Assembly (NCBI GenBank): GCA_018881555.1
Contig: JACAXG010000070.1
Location: forward strand, 1,054,001 to 1,118,000
DNA from: Amblyornis subalaris
Taxonomy: Eukaryota; Chordata; Aves; Passeriformes; Ptilonorhynchidae
Length of the DNA: 64,000 nucleotides
Direction of reading: 5' to 3'
In this document: one piece after another, positions 47,401 through 58,375 of the stretch
Numbering within the stretch: the stretch's first letter is position 1
Layout: each line of letters opens with the position of its first letter
Position numbers and translations under genes: made by a program
Notes under the pieces: model-generated
What the model saw: only the letters and a program-made list of their open reading frames with translations
Told to the model about the DNA's origin: nothing
The model's database searches: none

Positions 47401-50400
47401 GAACGTGGTTGTGGCTTCCTGTGAGTGAGAGGTTTCACTTGGACTCTTTTTGTTTATGCTGCATACCTGCTCCCATTTAAAAGCTTATTAAATTCAGAAA
47501 GGCAGCGTTGTCCCATGGGTCAGGAGCTGGAATGGAGCTCAGGAGTTTTCAGATTTGCACTTGAATTGGCTGGATTTGAAGCACGATGTTGGGAAAGCCA
47601 CCTTGCTTGTGGCTCCATTCACATCATACAGGCCAGGNAGTGCTGAGCCTCCAGTGGGACCCTGCCTGAGCAATAAATCTTTGAGTTAGGGACTGATTCC
47701 ATTGCAAGTACAGAGCACAGCGAGTCTCCAGTCTCTCTCCCACTTAAGACAGCTGTGATACAAATGGTCAGTCTTCAGAGGATTTTTTTTTCCAACTGTG
47801 AATTAAATTTTAACTCGGCATCATTTTCTCTGCAGCCGATGAGCATTTCTGTAAAAGTTTTGTGATCCCAGCAAGTGAATAGAGTTCATGCCCTGACAGT
47901 AATTAAATGATAGATCCACTTTTGGGTTGAGCAGAGAACATGTGCTCTAGGGTGGTCCGTCGAATGCAAAACCAGCACCATGCAAATGAAAAGACAGCTC
48001 AAACAAAGGATTTCACAATGCGACTCTTACAGCTAAGGCATTTGGGATCATTGGATCTGGATCCAGTTCCGAGCCACAGCTTTGCAGCATGAGCTGAGGC
48101 TCTCAGGTTCCTCTTCTGTATAAAGGGAACAGTACTCCATCCCCTTTTTACAGGAAGGTTGCACATGAATGTGAAGCTATCTAACAGGCTGCTGGAGCCT
48201 CCAGCAGAAGGAGCAACAGTTGACTATTCTCATGGGAGCCTGTGTGATCTGAAGAGACTAAAATCCCTTCTCCAAATCATGTGAAATCTCAAAAAAGCAG
48301 AAAACCCAAAGGCAAATAATCTGTTTGAAAATGTAGCATGAGTTAATGGAGAGTTTTATTGTGTAGAGTGAATATTTGGTGTATGTTTATTTATATTTCT
48401 CTCCTACCTTCCTCTTTTATATTTTAAAACAATTCAGAAAAAAGCTAAAGGTGTATTTCAATACTAGCTCCTTCAGGTTTGTGATCAAGTGACTTTTTTC
48501 CTCCTTCAGCTGTTGAAGGAAGCTGATTGCCGAGAATTGCTAAAAGAGCGGATTAGCGCCTGCTGAACATTGCCAGTTCCTAGGACTGATCAAAAGCCAG
48601 GCGGTGCCCCTGACAGCTCCCCCCAGCCCTCTCTGGTGGCCACCCAGATGTTCTCCCATTCCAGCCCTCAGATTTACAACCTGTCATGGCTCACAGCTGT
48701 GAGCTGGACTCAAACAGGGCTGGTCCTCAGTGGTTGGAAAGACTAGACCTCGTTTCTGTGGGCTGCACCTTGCTTTCCAAAAAATCTGAGTGTTCAGAAG
48801 AGCGAACAAACCCTCACAGTAAAGTGTTCTAGCGGATGAGTCCCAAAGCAGTAGATCTACCCTAAGCATGCAAACAGCTGGATGCAAGGGTACCAAAGAA
48901 CACAGAATCTATTAGACATTTCAGAGAATTCTCACTATTGTTTGGAAGGTCAGCACGGCCAGTTGTTTTGCAGCTGCTCCAAACATATGAGTTTCTCCTC
49001 TACCACCAGTGAAGATTTGCTACATCACTGTTTGGCCTTTGGAAAGAACAATCCTTTATCAGCTCACTCCTCAGCCCTGGGACCATTCTCCAGAGTCCTC
49101 TTTTAATGCTGGTTCTTCAACACTGAAAGGTAGCTAATGGCTGTCAGTTTACAGGACTGATCTGAGACCTGCAGTAATGCTGTAGTGACTTGATGACAGG
49201 CTGATGGCTCTTAAAATGCCAGAAAATGGGTGCAAACATTGTTCTATATATATTTTTTTTATGCTTCCCACCTGTCTATATTCAAGCATGGTGCAGATAA
49301 TTAAAGGAAGAGACCTTGAAACAGCACTGGGGCACCAACTGCTGCTATTTCAGCTCTAAGTCATATGAGCTTCCCTGAGGAATCTTCAAAAAACCAGGAG
49401 ACCCCTACAAGCCCACAAGCTCCAGAAACATCATGTTCATGTGGCTTTTCAAAGCACAGCTGGCGTATTCTTGCCCTTGTCACCCAAATCTCTTCCTGTT
49501 TAGCTCCTGAAGTCTGGGAGATGTGCTGCCAGGAACTTAGCCTGGGACAGCAGTGCAGGGATGCAATACAGCCCTGCTTCAGGGTCATGCCAAGCCTTAG
49601 AGTCACTGCCTGGGGAAAGGATGAACTTCTGTAGTCATTCTCTTTCCTTCCACCCAAATGCTGGGAGATGCTTTAGCTCTTTCTGAGCTTTTATCCGTCA
49701 CACCAAGAAAATGAGCCACTAATGAGAACCATTTGGCTTGCAAGTTCTCTCTGCTCTTTCATATCAAGGTCGCCTGAAACTACTCAGAGACATGGAAAGT
49801 GCTGATTGTATAACTTCTGCTCCTGAGATCCAAAAGCTTTGGGCTTCACAGCCAACCCAGACTTCAGCTTTTCCTCCGGTCTAACCACAGAGGCTATTGG
49901 CCCCTTTTGTGTGGGGATGCTGCTGGAACACTCCTGAACAGTTTCTCACACCAGCAGTCTTTGCCAACTCCTAAATTCATCAAGTTTCTCTTCCACTACC
50001 TGGAGCTCCAGGGTGCATCTCCCATTTCTGACCTTTCTCTCCTGAGCAGAGACTCCTAAAATTCCTTAAATTAAACTGTCAGTAAAGTAATTGCAAAAAA
50101 CAATTTGCCTTCTCCACATTTGTGGTATTGGTCATTCCTAAGGTGAGTGAAAGCTGGGGCCACTTGTTCTGAGCTGAACAATTCCGTGATGTGATGGAAT
50201 GATTTGGACACTACAGTGCCAAAACAGGAACTGTGCATGAAGTCAGATGTTTGCAGGAAGACCATGAGAACTGGGCATGGTGCACAAACCATGGATAGCT
50301 CCAGGTCCAAGGAGCCGGGAGCTGGGGAAGCTTGGAGGCGCTTGGAGCCCTGCCTAATGGGGATGAGGGAGGCTTTGTGAGCAGCATCAAACACTGTTCT

Positions 50401-53400
50401 CAAAGAAGAGGCTGCATAAACACACTCCTTGGCACTTGGTCAGTGAACAGAGAAATTTCTTTTTCGTCCCAAGCATGTATTCAGGGTGGGATCTTGGAGT
50501 CTGATCTTTGAATAACATTGATGGGGAAAGCCATGCTGCATTCCTTCTCTGCGGGGCCAAGGGCTGGGCAGGGTCCCCTCTGTGCAGGGCTGCTGTGCAT
50601 GAGGATGCTCTTCCAGTTGCTTTCCTGGAAAGCCAACACAAAGATGTGGCAACATTCAGGATAAAGACCTTTTGCTCTGGTCATTCCCAGGAGTTACTGG
50701 GAAGAGCATCAGACCTGACAGATACTCCTGAGTGCGTCTGGGGCCTGAGGCCACTCTTCAGCATCATACCAAAGGTCTTCAGAGAAAGATGCAGGCTCAA
50801 ATTACTCCTTCAATGCTTGGAAACACTGAACATACTGCAGGGAAGCTTCTCTGGGCAGCGGGTAGACCATTTTGACTCTCAATACAGGCAAAATGAGAAC
50901 TTCTAAGATCTTGTGCTGCCCCAGCAAAGCCCTACTTTCCAAGAGTTGAGAGCATCCTCTTTTCTGGTAGCCTCCCTGCAGCCAAGACATTTGGCACCAT
51001 TGACAACCAGAGCTTTTACTTAAAGGGAAACAACTGTCTTACTTCCCATGGGCCCTGCGAGGATTAATGAGTTAACTGCTTTGGAAATGTACAACAAGTG
51101 ACTAATAATAATAGGAGTGGCACAAATATTTCACAATGAGCAGCCTGTCAGATTCGGCCTTCTCATTATTTTCCTCGAACTGCATGAACTGCACTCGCTA
51201 TGAAGTTGTGTTCTTCTTGCATTCTTGCATTTGTTTGTTGATTTAATCGATGAAAACATCTGGTCATCCTTTTCCTGTGACTTGACAGCAAATATTTGAA
51301 ATTCAGTGTGTGTTAGTGGGAGTGGCTCCTCACATGTAGAGGGTGTTGCTGATCCCTGAGCAGATGAGCAAGTATGTTCTCTGAGAGGCAAATTACTGCA
51401 AAAATAATTCTGCCTATTTTGTGCACGGGACTGAAAGTTGATGCCTAGAAGTATCTTGAGCACTAAAATACAGTTTCTCATGAAAGTGAAATAGTATCAT
51501 ACTCCCACAGGTCATCCAGAGGATTTGAACCTAAGTACTATGAGCACCAAACAACAAACCTTGACTTCTGCCCAGTCTCCTGTGTTCTCCAAGGGAATGG
51601 GCAGTGCTGCAAGTACATTCTTTCCCAGGATTTTTATTTTCACCTGTTGCTCAGCTTGAATTGTTCCTAGTGCAGGGCGCTATATGAGGGCTGACTGTTA
51701 TTAGATAAGCCTGAGCATTTTGGTACTAGCAATAGCTGCATCTCTGGGGAAGCTGGGCACCTCATGGGACCAGCACTGCATAGCTGTGTCCAGCTAGAGC
51801 AGTACCTTGCCTGCCTTCCCTGCTGTGAAGGCATATGCTGCTGTGGTGATGCTGGGATGTCATTATTATTTAAAAAGCAATGCACTCAATGTCATAAGGA
51901 GAGAATTAGGATGACTTTGTGGCCAGATCAGGCAGAGCAACTGCTGTCTTCAATTTCAGCAGCAGGGAACAGAGCACATTTATGAGTGTATATGGTCATT
52001 GCTTTCTCTGGAAAAGCCCTTCCCATCCTTGCTTGCCTCCCCATGCCAATGCTACCTGTGCCCTGGCAAGAGAGGCCCTGTCCCAGAGCAAAGGCCAGCA
52101 GGTGACACCCCTTCTCTTGCTGACCTGGCAGGAGCGCAGCAAACCAGGCCCTGCCAGCAGCCAGGAGGAGGCAGGGAGTAGGTACTGGTACCAATTAGCA
52201 GCCTGAGCGGGGTTATTACAGGACAAGCTCTGTTTAACTTAACTGCTAACAGACTGGCTCTGTCAGTTGGAAGAAATCACAGGCAAACAGACTTAATGGG
52301 GGCCCGGAGGAGTGGGGGCAGGGAGCGCCGTGGCTTCCTCTTCTCTTATGAGCAGTGTATTTTGTAAAATACAAATGTAATTGTTGTTTGAAACACATGT
52401 ACAGCAGGATCGGGAGGAGGGCGGGAGGCTCACTGATCAGCTCAAATCTATGGAGCAGTCTGCATCCTGAAGAGCCTGNCTCTGCACATCTGTTTCATGG
52501 GCTCTTTTTGTCACCAGAGGATAATAGGCAGGCTTTCCTGCACTGCTGCATGGCTCAGGGTGCTCAAATGTCACCATCAGCCAGACCTCCACCCAGGAGA
52601 AAGCCTCTGTACCTTCCCCTCTCCTGCAAGCCTGGCACTGCTGTGGGCTGTGCCCAGCAGATCCCACTCCTCCGGCGAGCCTCCGGCTCTGCTTCTGACT
52701 CCCCNGTGCAGTGCTGGCAGGTTGAAGCAGCCAAGCCTGACTCCTGCTCTGATTTGAGGCATGGCATAGTCTGATTGGGACTTGCAGTTGTCACGCAGAA
52801 GCTGCATGAGCAGAAAGTGGATTGAAAACCCTACATGCAGCTGGAGCTACTGAAGATTTCGTCAACTCAGATGAATTCTCTCCTGACTGAAGGAGGGAAA
52901 GAGCAGACAGAGCACCACATTTTCCTTAAGCACAGGGCTTTGGCTCATTTAAAGCACAGTCCATTGGCCATAGAGGTTCGCGGAGGTTCCTGCAGAGGTC
53001 AGGTGGCTCTGGTGGGATCCTTGAGTCCACAGATCTTCTCTGGATTGGAAACACTGGCAATGTCTGGTTTTATGAGGAAAAGAATGCCACTGGTATGTTA
53101 ATTGGATGGTTGGGTGAGATTCTGGAAAACTGGTGGCTGTTAATTCAGTAGGATTTCTCACGGCATCAGGATTGTACTAGCTTAGATCAAGGAACTTTTT
53201 AAGGATGAAGAAGAGACTCTGCTTTCCTGAATTCTGCACTTTGACCTGTGGGAAGCTGGGCATGAAGGAAGAAAGCAAGTTTCACATCTTGTCGTGCAGA
53301 CACTGCCTATGAGTCCTGGATCACAGGAGGGGACCTTCCCGGTCCCTTCTGCCCAAACTGGAGCAGCTTTTGAGTCCGTGGCATCTCATGACAGCATCAG

Positions 53401-54998
53401 GTGTGGAGAGGAAAAGTGAGAGGTGGGTGAGCAAGAAAGCCCTTTCCTGGTGGGAGGCAGCAGAGGCAACCTGCCACCAGACTGTCAAACACAGTGAGCT
53501 GCAAACTTTGCCTGCTACACTCTGAACTTGTATCCATGAGAGATCAGGGCTCCCGGCTACTCCTCATTCCAGCATTTAGGAGGAGTGAGCCACCCGCTGC
53601 TTCCCAGGGAGGGCAAGATGCCACCGATAAACTGCATGCTCACGGTAACTTAGTATGGGAACCTGTGGTGCAGAATGTGGCCCTTCAAAGATCANGGACT
53701 CCCACCTTATTGCTACTGGGTTTCTATTTCTAAGCAGACACTTGACATGGGTATTTTTTGTTCAGCGTCAGACAGGTATTTCTTGCGGACAGTGGCACAA
53801 GAGACAGGGTCAACACGATGCGTGAATTTAGTAAAGATTAAGAATTTGCAGTTGAATAAAATTATAGCAATGGAGAGAAAAGGGATGTGGCAGAGTTGGA
53901 GGAAGGGCATAGCAGGGACTGTGGGGCAGGAGCAAATAGGGTAGAGTTGAGGGGCCAGGACTAGGCTAGTGGGGAAGCTGCAAGGCAGGTCCAAAGGCAG
54001 CAGTAAAGCTGTGTAGTTCTTGATGGCACTAGTATTGCAAATCCATGGCTCACGGTGATATATTAAACACATCTCCAGAAGAAAGGCACTGCTTGTGTTA
54101 ANAGAGCACATGTAGCCTTCTCCTGAGCAGCATCCCTTTGCATGATGAGGCCTTTTAAAATGTGCCAAACAGATTGAGTACAAGCAGCACACACATAATA
54201 AATGTGACACAACAGAGCAACAATACCGCACTCCCAAAAAATGCTGGAAATGCCGCAGAATTCATTGAAGATGCCCCAACTCCGCCTTAACCTCTGTGCC
54301 AGGAACTATTGTTTCTAACGTTAATAATGCCTGGTAATAAACAGTGGCATAACTCCAGGTCCCTGTAGACCAAGGGTAATGGGATCGGACTGAAGCAATG
54401 TAATCAGTAGCAGAGCTCAGCTTGGATTGCCAGGCTCTCTCTTTTTGACAGCACATACCACTGCTGGAAAAAAAGAAGCCACCAAAGACAGGCATGTACC
54501 AGGTAGGTGCTTCCTCCTGCAACCATTCCTCGAGTTGCTGGAGTTCAGAGCATCCTGGAAGAAAAGAGGTGGCAAAAGACCCTGAGGAGTTTCACANGCT
54601 TTGCCCCTGCACCAGAAGTAGCATTGCTTTGCAGAGGTTGAGACAGTGAAGTTTACTTGGCTAAGCAGATGCTGGCAGCCCATGCTGAGGTGGAGGGGGA
54701 GAGCTTGTCCCTGCCAATCTGTGTGAATAATGCCCATGAAGTAAAGCAGATGGACCACTGGACAGGAAGGTATGTTCTTTTTTCCATCCCTCCGTGATGT
54801 GCCGACCCCCCACATCCCTCTCGGATACATCTCCCCTGTCTGGATGTGGGAGCCTGGAAGAACCCAAATACCTCAGCACAGATATCATCTTTTAAACAAG
54901 CAACTGATGCAACACTGNGATATTGATAGGATACAGAGTAGCCCTCCATGCAAACAGCTTGGGCGCCTCGCCATGGCAAAACCAGCCTTTGGACGAGG
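44421..54998. other. Unique non-coding sequence with possible conserved elements
   Basis: No exon or interspersed repeat is recognised over more than 10 kb. Between 47639 and 52478 there is not a single N. Stretches that look like conserved non-coding DNA by texture (TAAT cores, isolated CpGs, no repeats) are near 44810-44890, 47780-48060, 48490-48610, 51000-51210 and 52190-52400. At 52356-52373 the sequence 'tgtattttgtaaaataca' forms an 8-bp palindrome with a 2-base centre. Confidence 0.45.
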
Positions 54999-55021
54999 GA
55001 GGCACCCTTTGCGGGTGCCTC
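54999..55021. repeat. Perfect inverted repeat, 9-bp GC-rich stem, 5-nt loop
   Basis: 'gaggcaccc' and 'gggtgcctc' are exact reverse complements around 'tttgc'. It lies in a small GC-rich segment (54960-55060). The stem is stable but short, and no flanking feature gives it a function. Confidence 0.8.
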
Positions 55022-55131
55022 TACGCACCCCTCTGGGAGCGGGCTGGGAGGGAGAGGAAAGGGTTAAAAAAGCCAGTGCGGCCCTAACGACCCATCTGCC
55101 ACCTCATCTCGTGTGACACGAATCATGCGAT

Positions 55132-55314
55132 GGGGGGGGGGGGGCGGGAGGGCAGAGAGCAGCTCCCTTTCTCTCCTGTTAGCTGAACCTCTGATTATCA
55201 TTTCTGTGCAGCCGAGGAGGTGNGGGGGGGGGGGGGGGGGGGGGCAGAGAGCAGCTCCCTTTCTCTCCTGTTAGCTGAACCTCTGATTATCATTTCTGTG
55301 CAGCCGAGGAGGTG
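55132..55314 (+). repeat. 72-bp exact duplication flanking poly-G and an N
   Basis: The order is poly-G (13 G at 55132-55144), 'cgggag', a 72-base unit (55151-55222), one N (55223), 21 G (55224-55244), and the same 72-base unit again (55243-55314) with no difference. Each copy is preceded by a G run. Exact identity next to a homopolymer and an N points to an assembler placing both ends of an unresolved poly-G separately, though a recent tandem duplication is possible. Confidence 0.9.
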
Positions 55315-55839
55315 GCAAGCCATTGTGTGTCAGCTGGGAGAGCTGCTGAAAGGGGGGCTTCTCCCTGCCTTAAAGGAGACAGCCCTGCCTAAACCTTCCC
55401 TTCACAGGGAAGGAATTGCCCTCCTCCTAACGAGNCTACCCAACAGGAAAGGACCCCCAGAGAGCTCCAGCCTACCCAACTATCTGAGCTCCAGCCCTGG
55501 GGGCACAGGGCTGACGTCTTTGACAGGGATGCCTCTCAGTAGGGAGCAGGGAGCCAGGGTCCTCAGCCTTCCTGGGGAGGCTGGCAACCAGCAGGGCCAA
55601 TTAGCACCAACTGCGGCATCAGGTTTTGTGTGGTAGAGGCACTTGGCCATGAGGAACTGGTCGAAGCTCCTCACCTCATTTCACACAGGCAACAGCAATC
55701 AGATGGTAATAACCATGGGTCACTAGAAGGTGACCTCGAGGTGAAAGGCTCCATATCCCATTACTGGCTTACTCAGCTATCAGCCTAGCATGTCTCTCTG
55801 GCGCTTTGAATCAAAGAATGGTATTCAANCTCGTTGAGA
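55315..55839. other. Unique non-coding sequence
   Basis: No feature is recognised. A plus-strand open frame of 138 codons (55220-55636) exists only because it reads through the poly-G run and is not convincing as coding sequence. Confidence 0.45.
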
Positions 55840-56250
55840 AAGTTCCTGCTGGATGGTGTTTAGCATTGTGCATTTCCCAGCAGACATGCAGGAATGGTAA
55901 TTAAAATCCTCTATGACTACCATGTACTGGGCCCTTGCCATTAGCATTGTGTGACTAGGCAGGAATGTATTGATTTCTTGCCTGAGCCATGCATGCTTAC
56001 AGCAGACACCAGCTCTGATTTTTGTCCTGCCTTGTTATATGTGTGTGTGTGCTCATCTCATGTTAGCCATTAAACTTCCCATTAGCATCTGCTGGTATTC
56101 TACAGCATGCAGAGAGGCCCTGAATGGTAAGTAGCATCCCTGCTCTGATCTCTTGTCAGATCTAAACAGATTGCATCCCCCAGCACCAACAATTTAGTCA
56201 GCTCATTTATCCCACCCAGGGATTATTTAATTCTTTCTGACCATTTGTGT
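55840..56250 (-). mobile_element. Ancient CR1-type LINE relic, endonuclease region
   Basis: On the minus strand 55886-55988 stays open and reads 'LRQEINTFLPS' then 'YMVVIEDFNYHS'. The pattern hydrophobic-(G/E)-DFN-(Y/H) matches the core motif of the apurinic-type endonuclease of CR1/L2 LINEs (usually GDFN), here with G replaced by E. Farther along, 'acagcagacaccagctctga' matches the stretch encoding the conserved 'YRPP'-type region in position, but the coding is broken. Many stops show it is dead. It could belong to CR1, L2 or a related clade. Confidence 0.5.
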
Positions 56251-58034
56251 CATATTGTTTTTCTATCATAATCTGTTTAGCTGGTGGAGGGCTGGATGAA
56301 AATGGCTAAAGGCTCTTGTTTCTGAAGCAATCCCCACCACAGGGTATGTTTCGCCAAGTTATATGATATACTTGCAGTTCCTTTGCCTCCTCATTGTGTG
56401 TCTGCATCTCTGCCTGAGTTACAGTTTTGGCCCTCATCATGAGTTTAAGGTTTCCTTCACTCATCTGCCTTCCTTGACAGCTGAATCACACTGTCTCCTC
56501 TGGCAAGCACGGACTCTCCATGGCACTAGAAATAACACCAGTGCAATCACCAGCTATGAAGCAGATACNCTTGTAGGGAAAACCAATTTCTTTTGATCCG
56601 GTGACCTGTTTTGAAAAAAATTGGGAAAACTTACAGACACAAAAGCCTCCTTTTCAATTTTGAATGACAAATAGCAAACTCCTGGACAGCACTGGCTGAG
56701 AACAAATGTTTTAAGTTTAGTTTGGGTTTGGTAATCAACTGGGTAGTTTGAGAAAAAGGTGGTTAGCACCTGTAAAAGAGTGAGGCATGAGAAGCAGTGA
56801 GGAATAAGAAATACCATGTCATAAAGTAGTGCATTTACGGAGTTGATGAGATTTGCCATGCAGAAGTAGTGTGGATTCTTGCTCCCAGCTTGTTCTTTGA
56901 AGGTATTCTATAAATCTCCCTGGGGATCAGGTTGAGAAGTCAGTGGCTGAATGGCAATTTCTGTGGAGAAAGCCAGCTAGGTGCTTCTGTCCTTCTACCA
57001 GTTGCCATCATGAATTCATCTGGGGCTGCACTGCTTGCTCAGCAGCACCCACAGTTTCCAGGAGGGTGTTTGTTGCAGTGGGGAAACATACTACATGCTG
57101 CTGGCTGGGAAATGGGGTGTACCCATAAANGCACAGATGTGTGTTCATCTGCATCCATGTCCAAATCCCAAATGGTAGCTGCTTCCCACACCCGAGGAAC
57201 CTTTCAAGCATCTAGCATTCCCCGCTTTTCCTGCCTCTTCTACAGCTGCTCCTGGAGACAAGTGTTCTGGAGACACTGAGGGGAGGGCAGTGATATTTTT
57301 TTCTGCAGCATGGCAACCTAAGCAAAAAGTGGTACTAAGGGATTCCAAGACCTAGGCACATTGGGATGTAGGACATCATCTCTCTCTGGGGTGATCTGGC
57401 ACATTTTTGAAGAGTAGGAGGAGTAAGAAAGATGAGTAGATTTAGGCAACAGCAAACAAAAACCCTGGAGGGATTTTCTACATGATCAGCAGGCGCTTAT
57501 GGAGCTCTTAGCCTTTGTCTTTTTTCTCTCCTTTCTGACTATCAGAAGAGTGTCTCTCCAAAATAATCCTGAGAAGGTGGTGACTCTGGGTCCTGGTGTC
57601 CCACGTGTTAACCATTTCTGTCCTGTGAGGAGGAGCCTCTAGATATATCTATAATGCTACAGTGTCACAGGAGTTCACCAGGAAAGGATGCAGGCAACCN
57701 GTCTCTTCATTTGAAGAGACATGTGCATGGGCAGCATGACCCATACGGTGCTTCCCTGTGCAGGATGTGCTGGCAATCCAGACTCCATCGTTCCCCACTC
57801 TGGCTTGCTCAGGTGGTTTGAGGGTGTGCAGTGGGGACTGTAAGAACAGTCTCTTAAGTTTCTGCTTTGCTGGGAGTCACCTGGGCTTCTTTAATAAGGG
57901 TCTCCAAGTGATTCAAGGCTGAGACATCATGAACNGGCAGGGAAGATTTTGAAGTTGCTGCAGGGTGCTCCATGGGGTAGTATGACAAAGGGAAGCACAG
58001 CTTGCTCCTGCAATTACAGATTCCTGACTCATAT
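56251..58034. other. Unique non-coding sequence
   Basis: No exon, RNA gene or clear repeat is recognised. Single Ns occur at 56569, 57130, 57700 and 57935. Confidence 0.45.
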
Positions 58035-58375
58035 AACAATTTAAGTTACAAGGCACTTCTGGAGGTCATCTGGTCCAAGCCTTTGCCCAAAGCATGGCAA
58101 ATCTTCATGTCAGATCCACCTTCAGAGCTAGATCTAGTTGTTTGGGGCTTTGTCCAGTTGAAGATCTCCAGGACTGGACATTACACAATCTCTGGACAGC
58201 ATGTTCCAGTGTTTGACCACCCTCATTGTGCAAAAATGTTTCCTAATATCTAATTATATTTTCTCTTGCTACAACTTGTTCTGTTGCTTCTTGTTCTTCT
58301 GCTGTACACCTCCAGAAAAGTCTTCATTTTCTGTATAATTTCTAATGAGGTATTTGAAGAGATAATGCCCGGAAA
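58035..58375 (-). mobile_element. CR1 LINE 3' region, minus strand, diverged
   Basis: Plus-strand reading shows the reverse-complemented CR1 3' region in order: 'aagttacaaggcacttctgg' and 'aggtcatctggtccaagcc', then 'gggctttgtccagttgaag', 'atgttccagtgtttgaccac', 'cctcattgtgcaaaaatgtt', 'tcctaatatctaattatatt' and 'tgcaacttgt'-like sequence, and finally 'taatgaggtatttgaaga'. This is a different and older subfamily from the copy at 15.8 kb. The terminal octamers have been lost. Only the 3' end is present, with no recognisable RT block beyond 58375. Confidence 0.9.

Noticed and set aside
51508..51530. 'aggtcatccagagg', similar to a CR1 tail
   Set aside because: Too short and without any neighbouring CR1 sequence.
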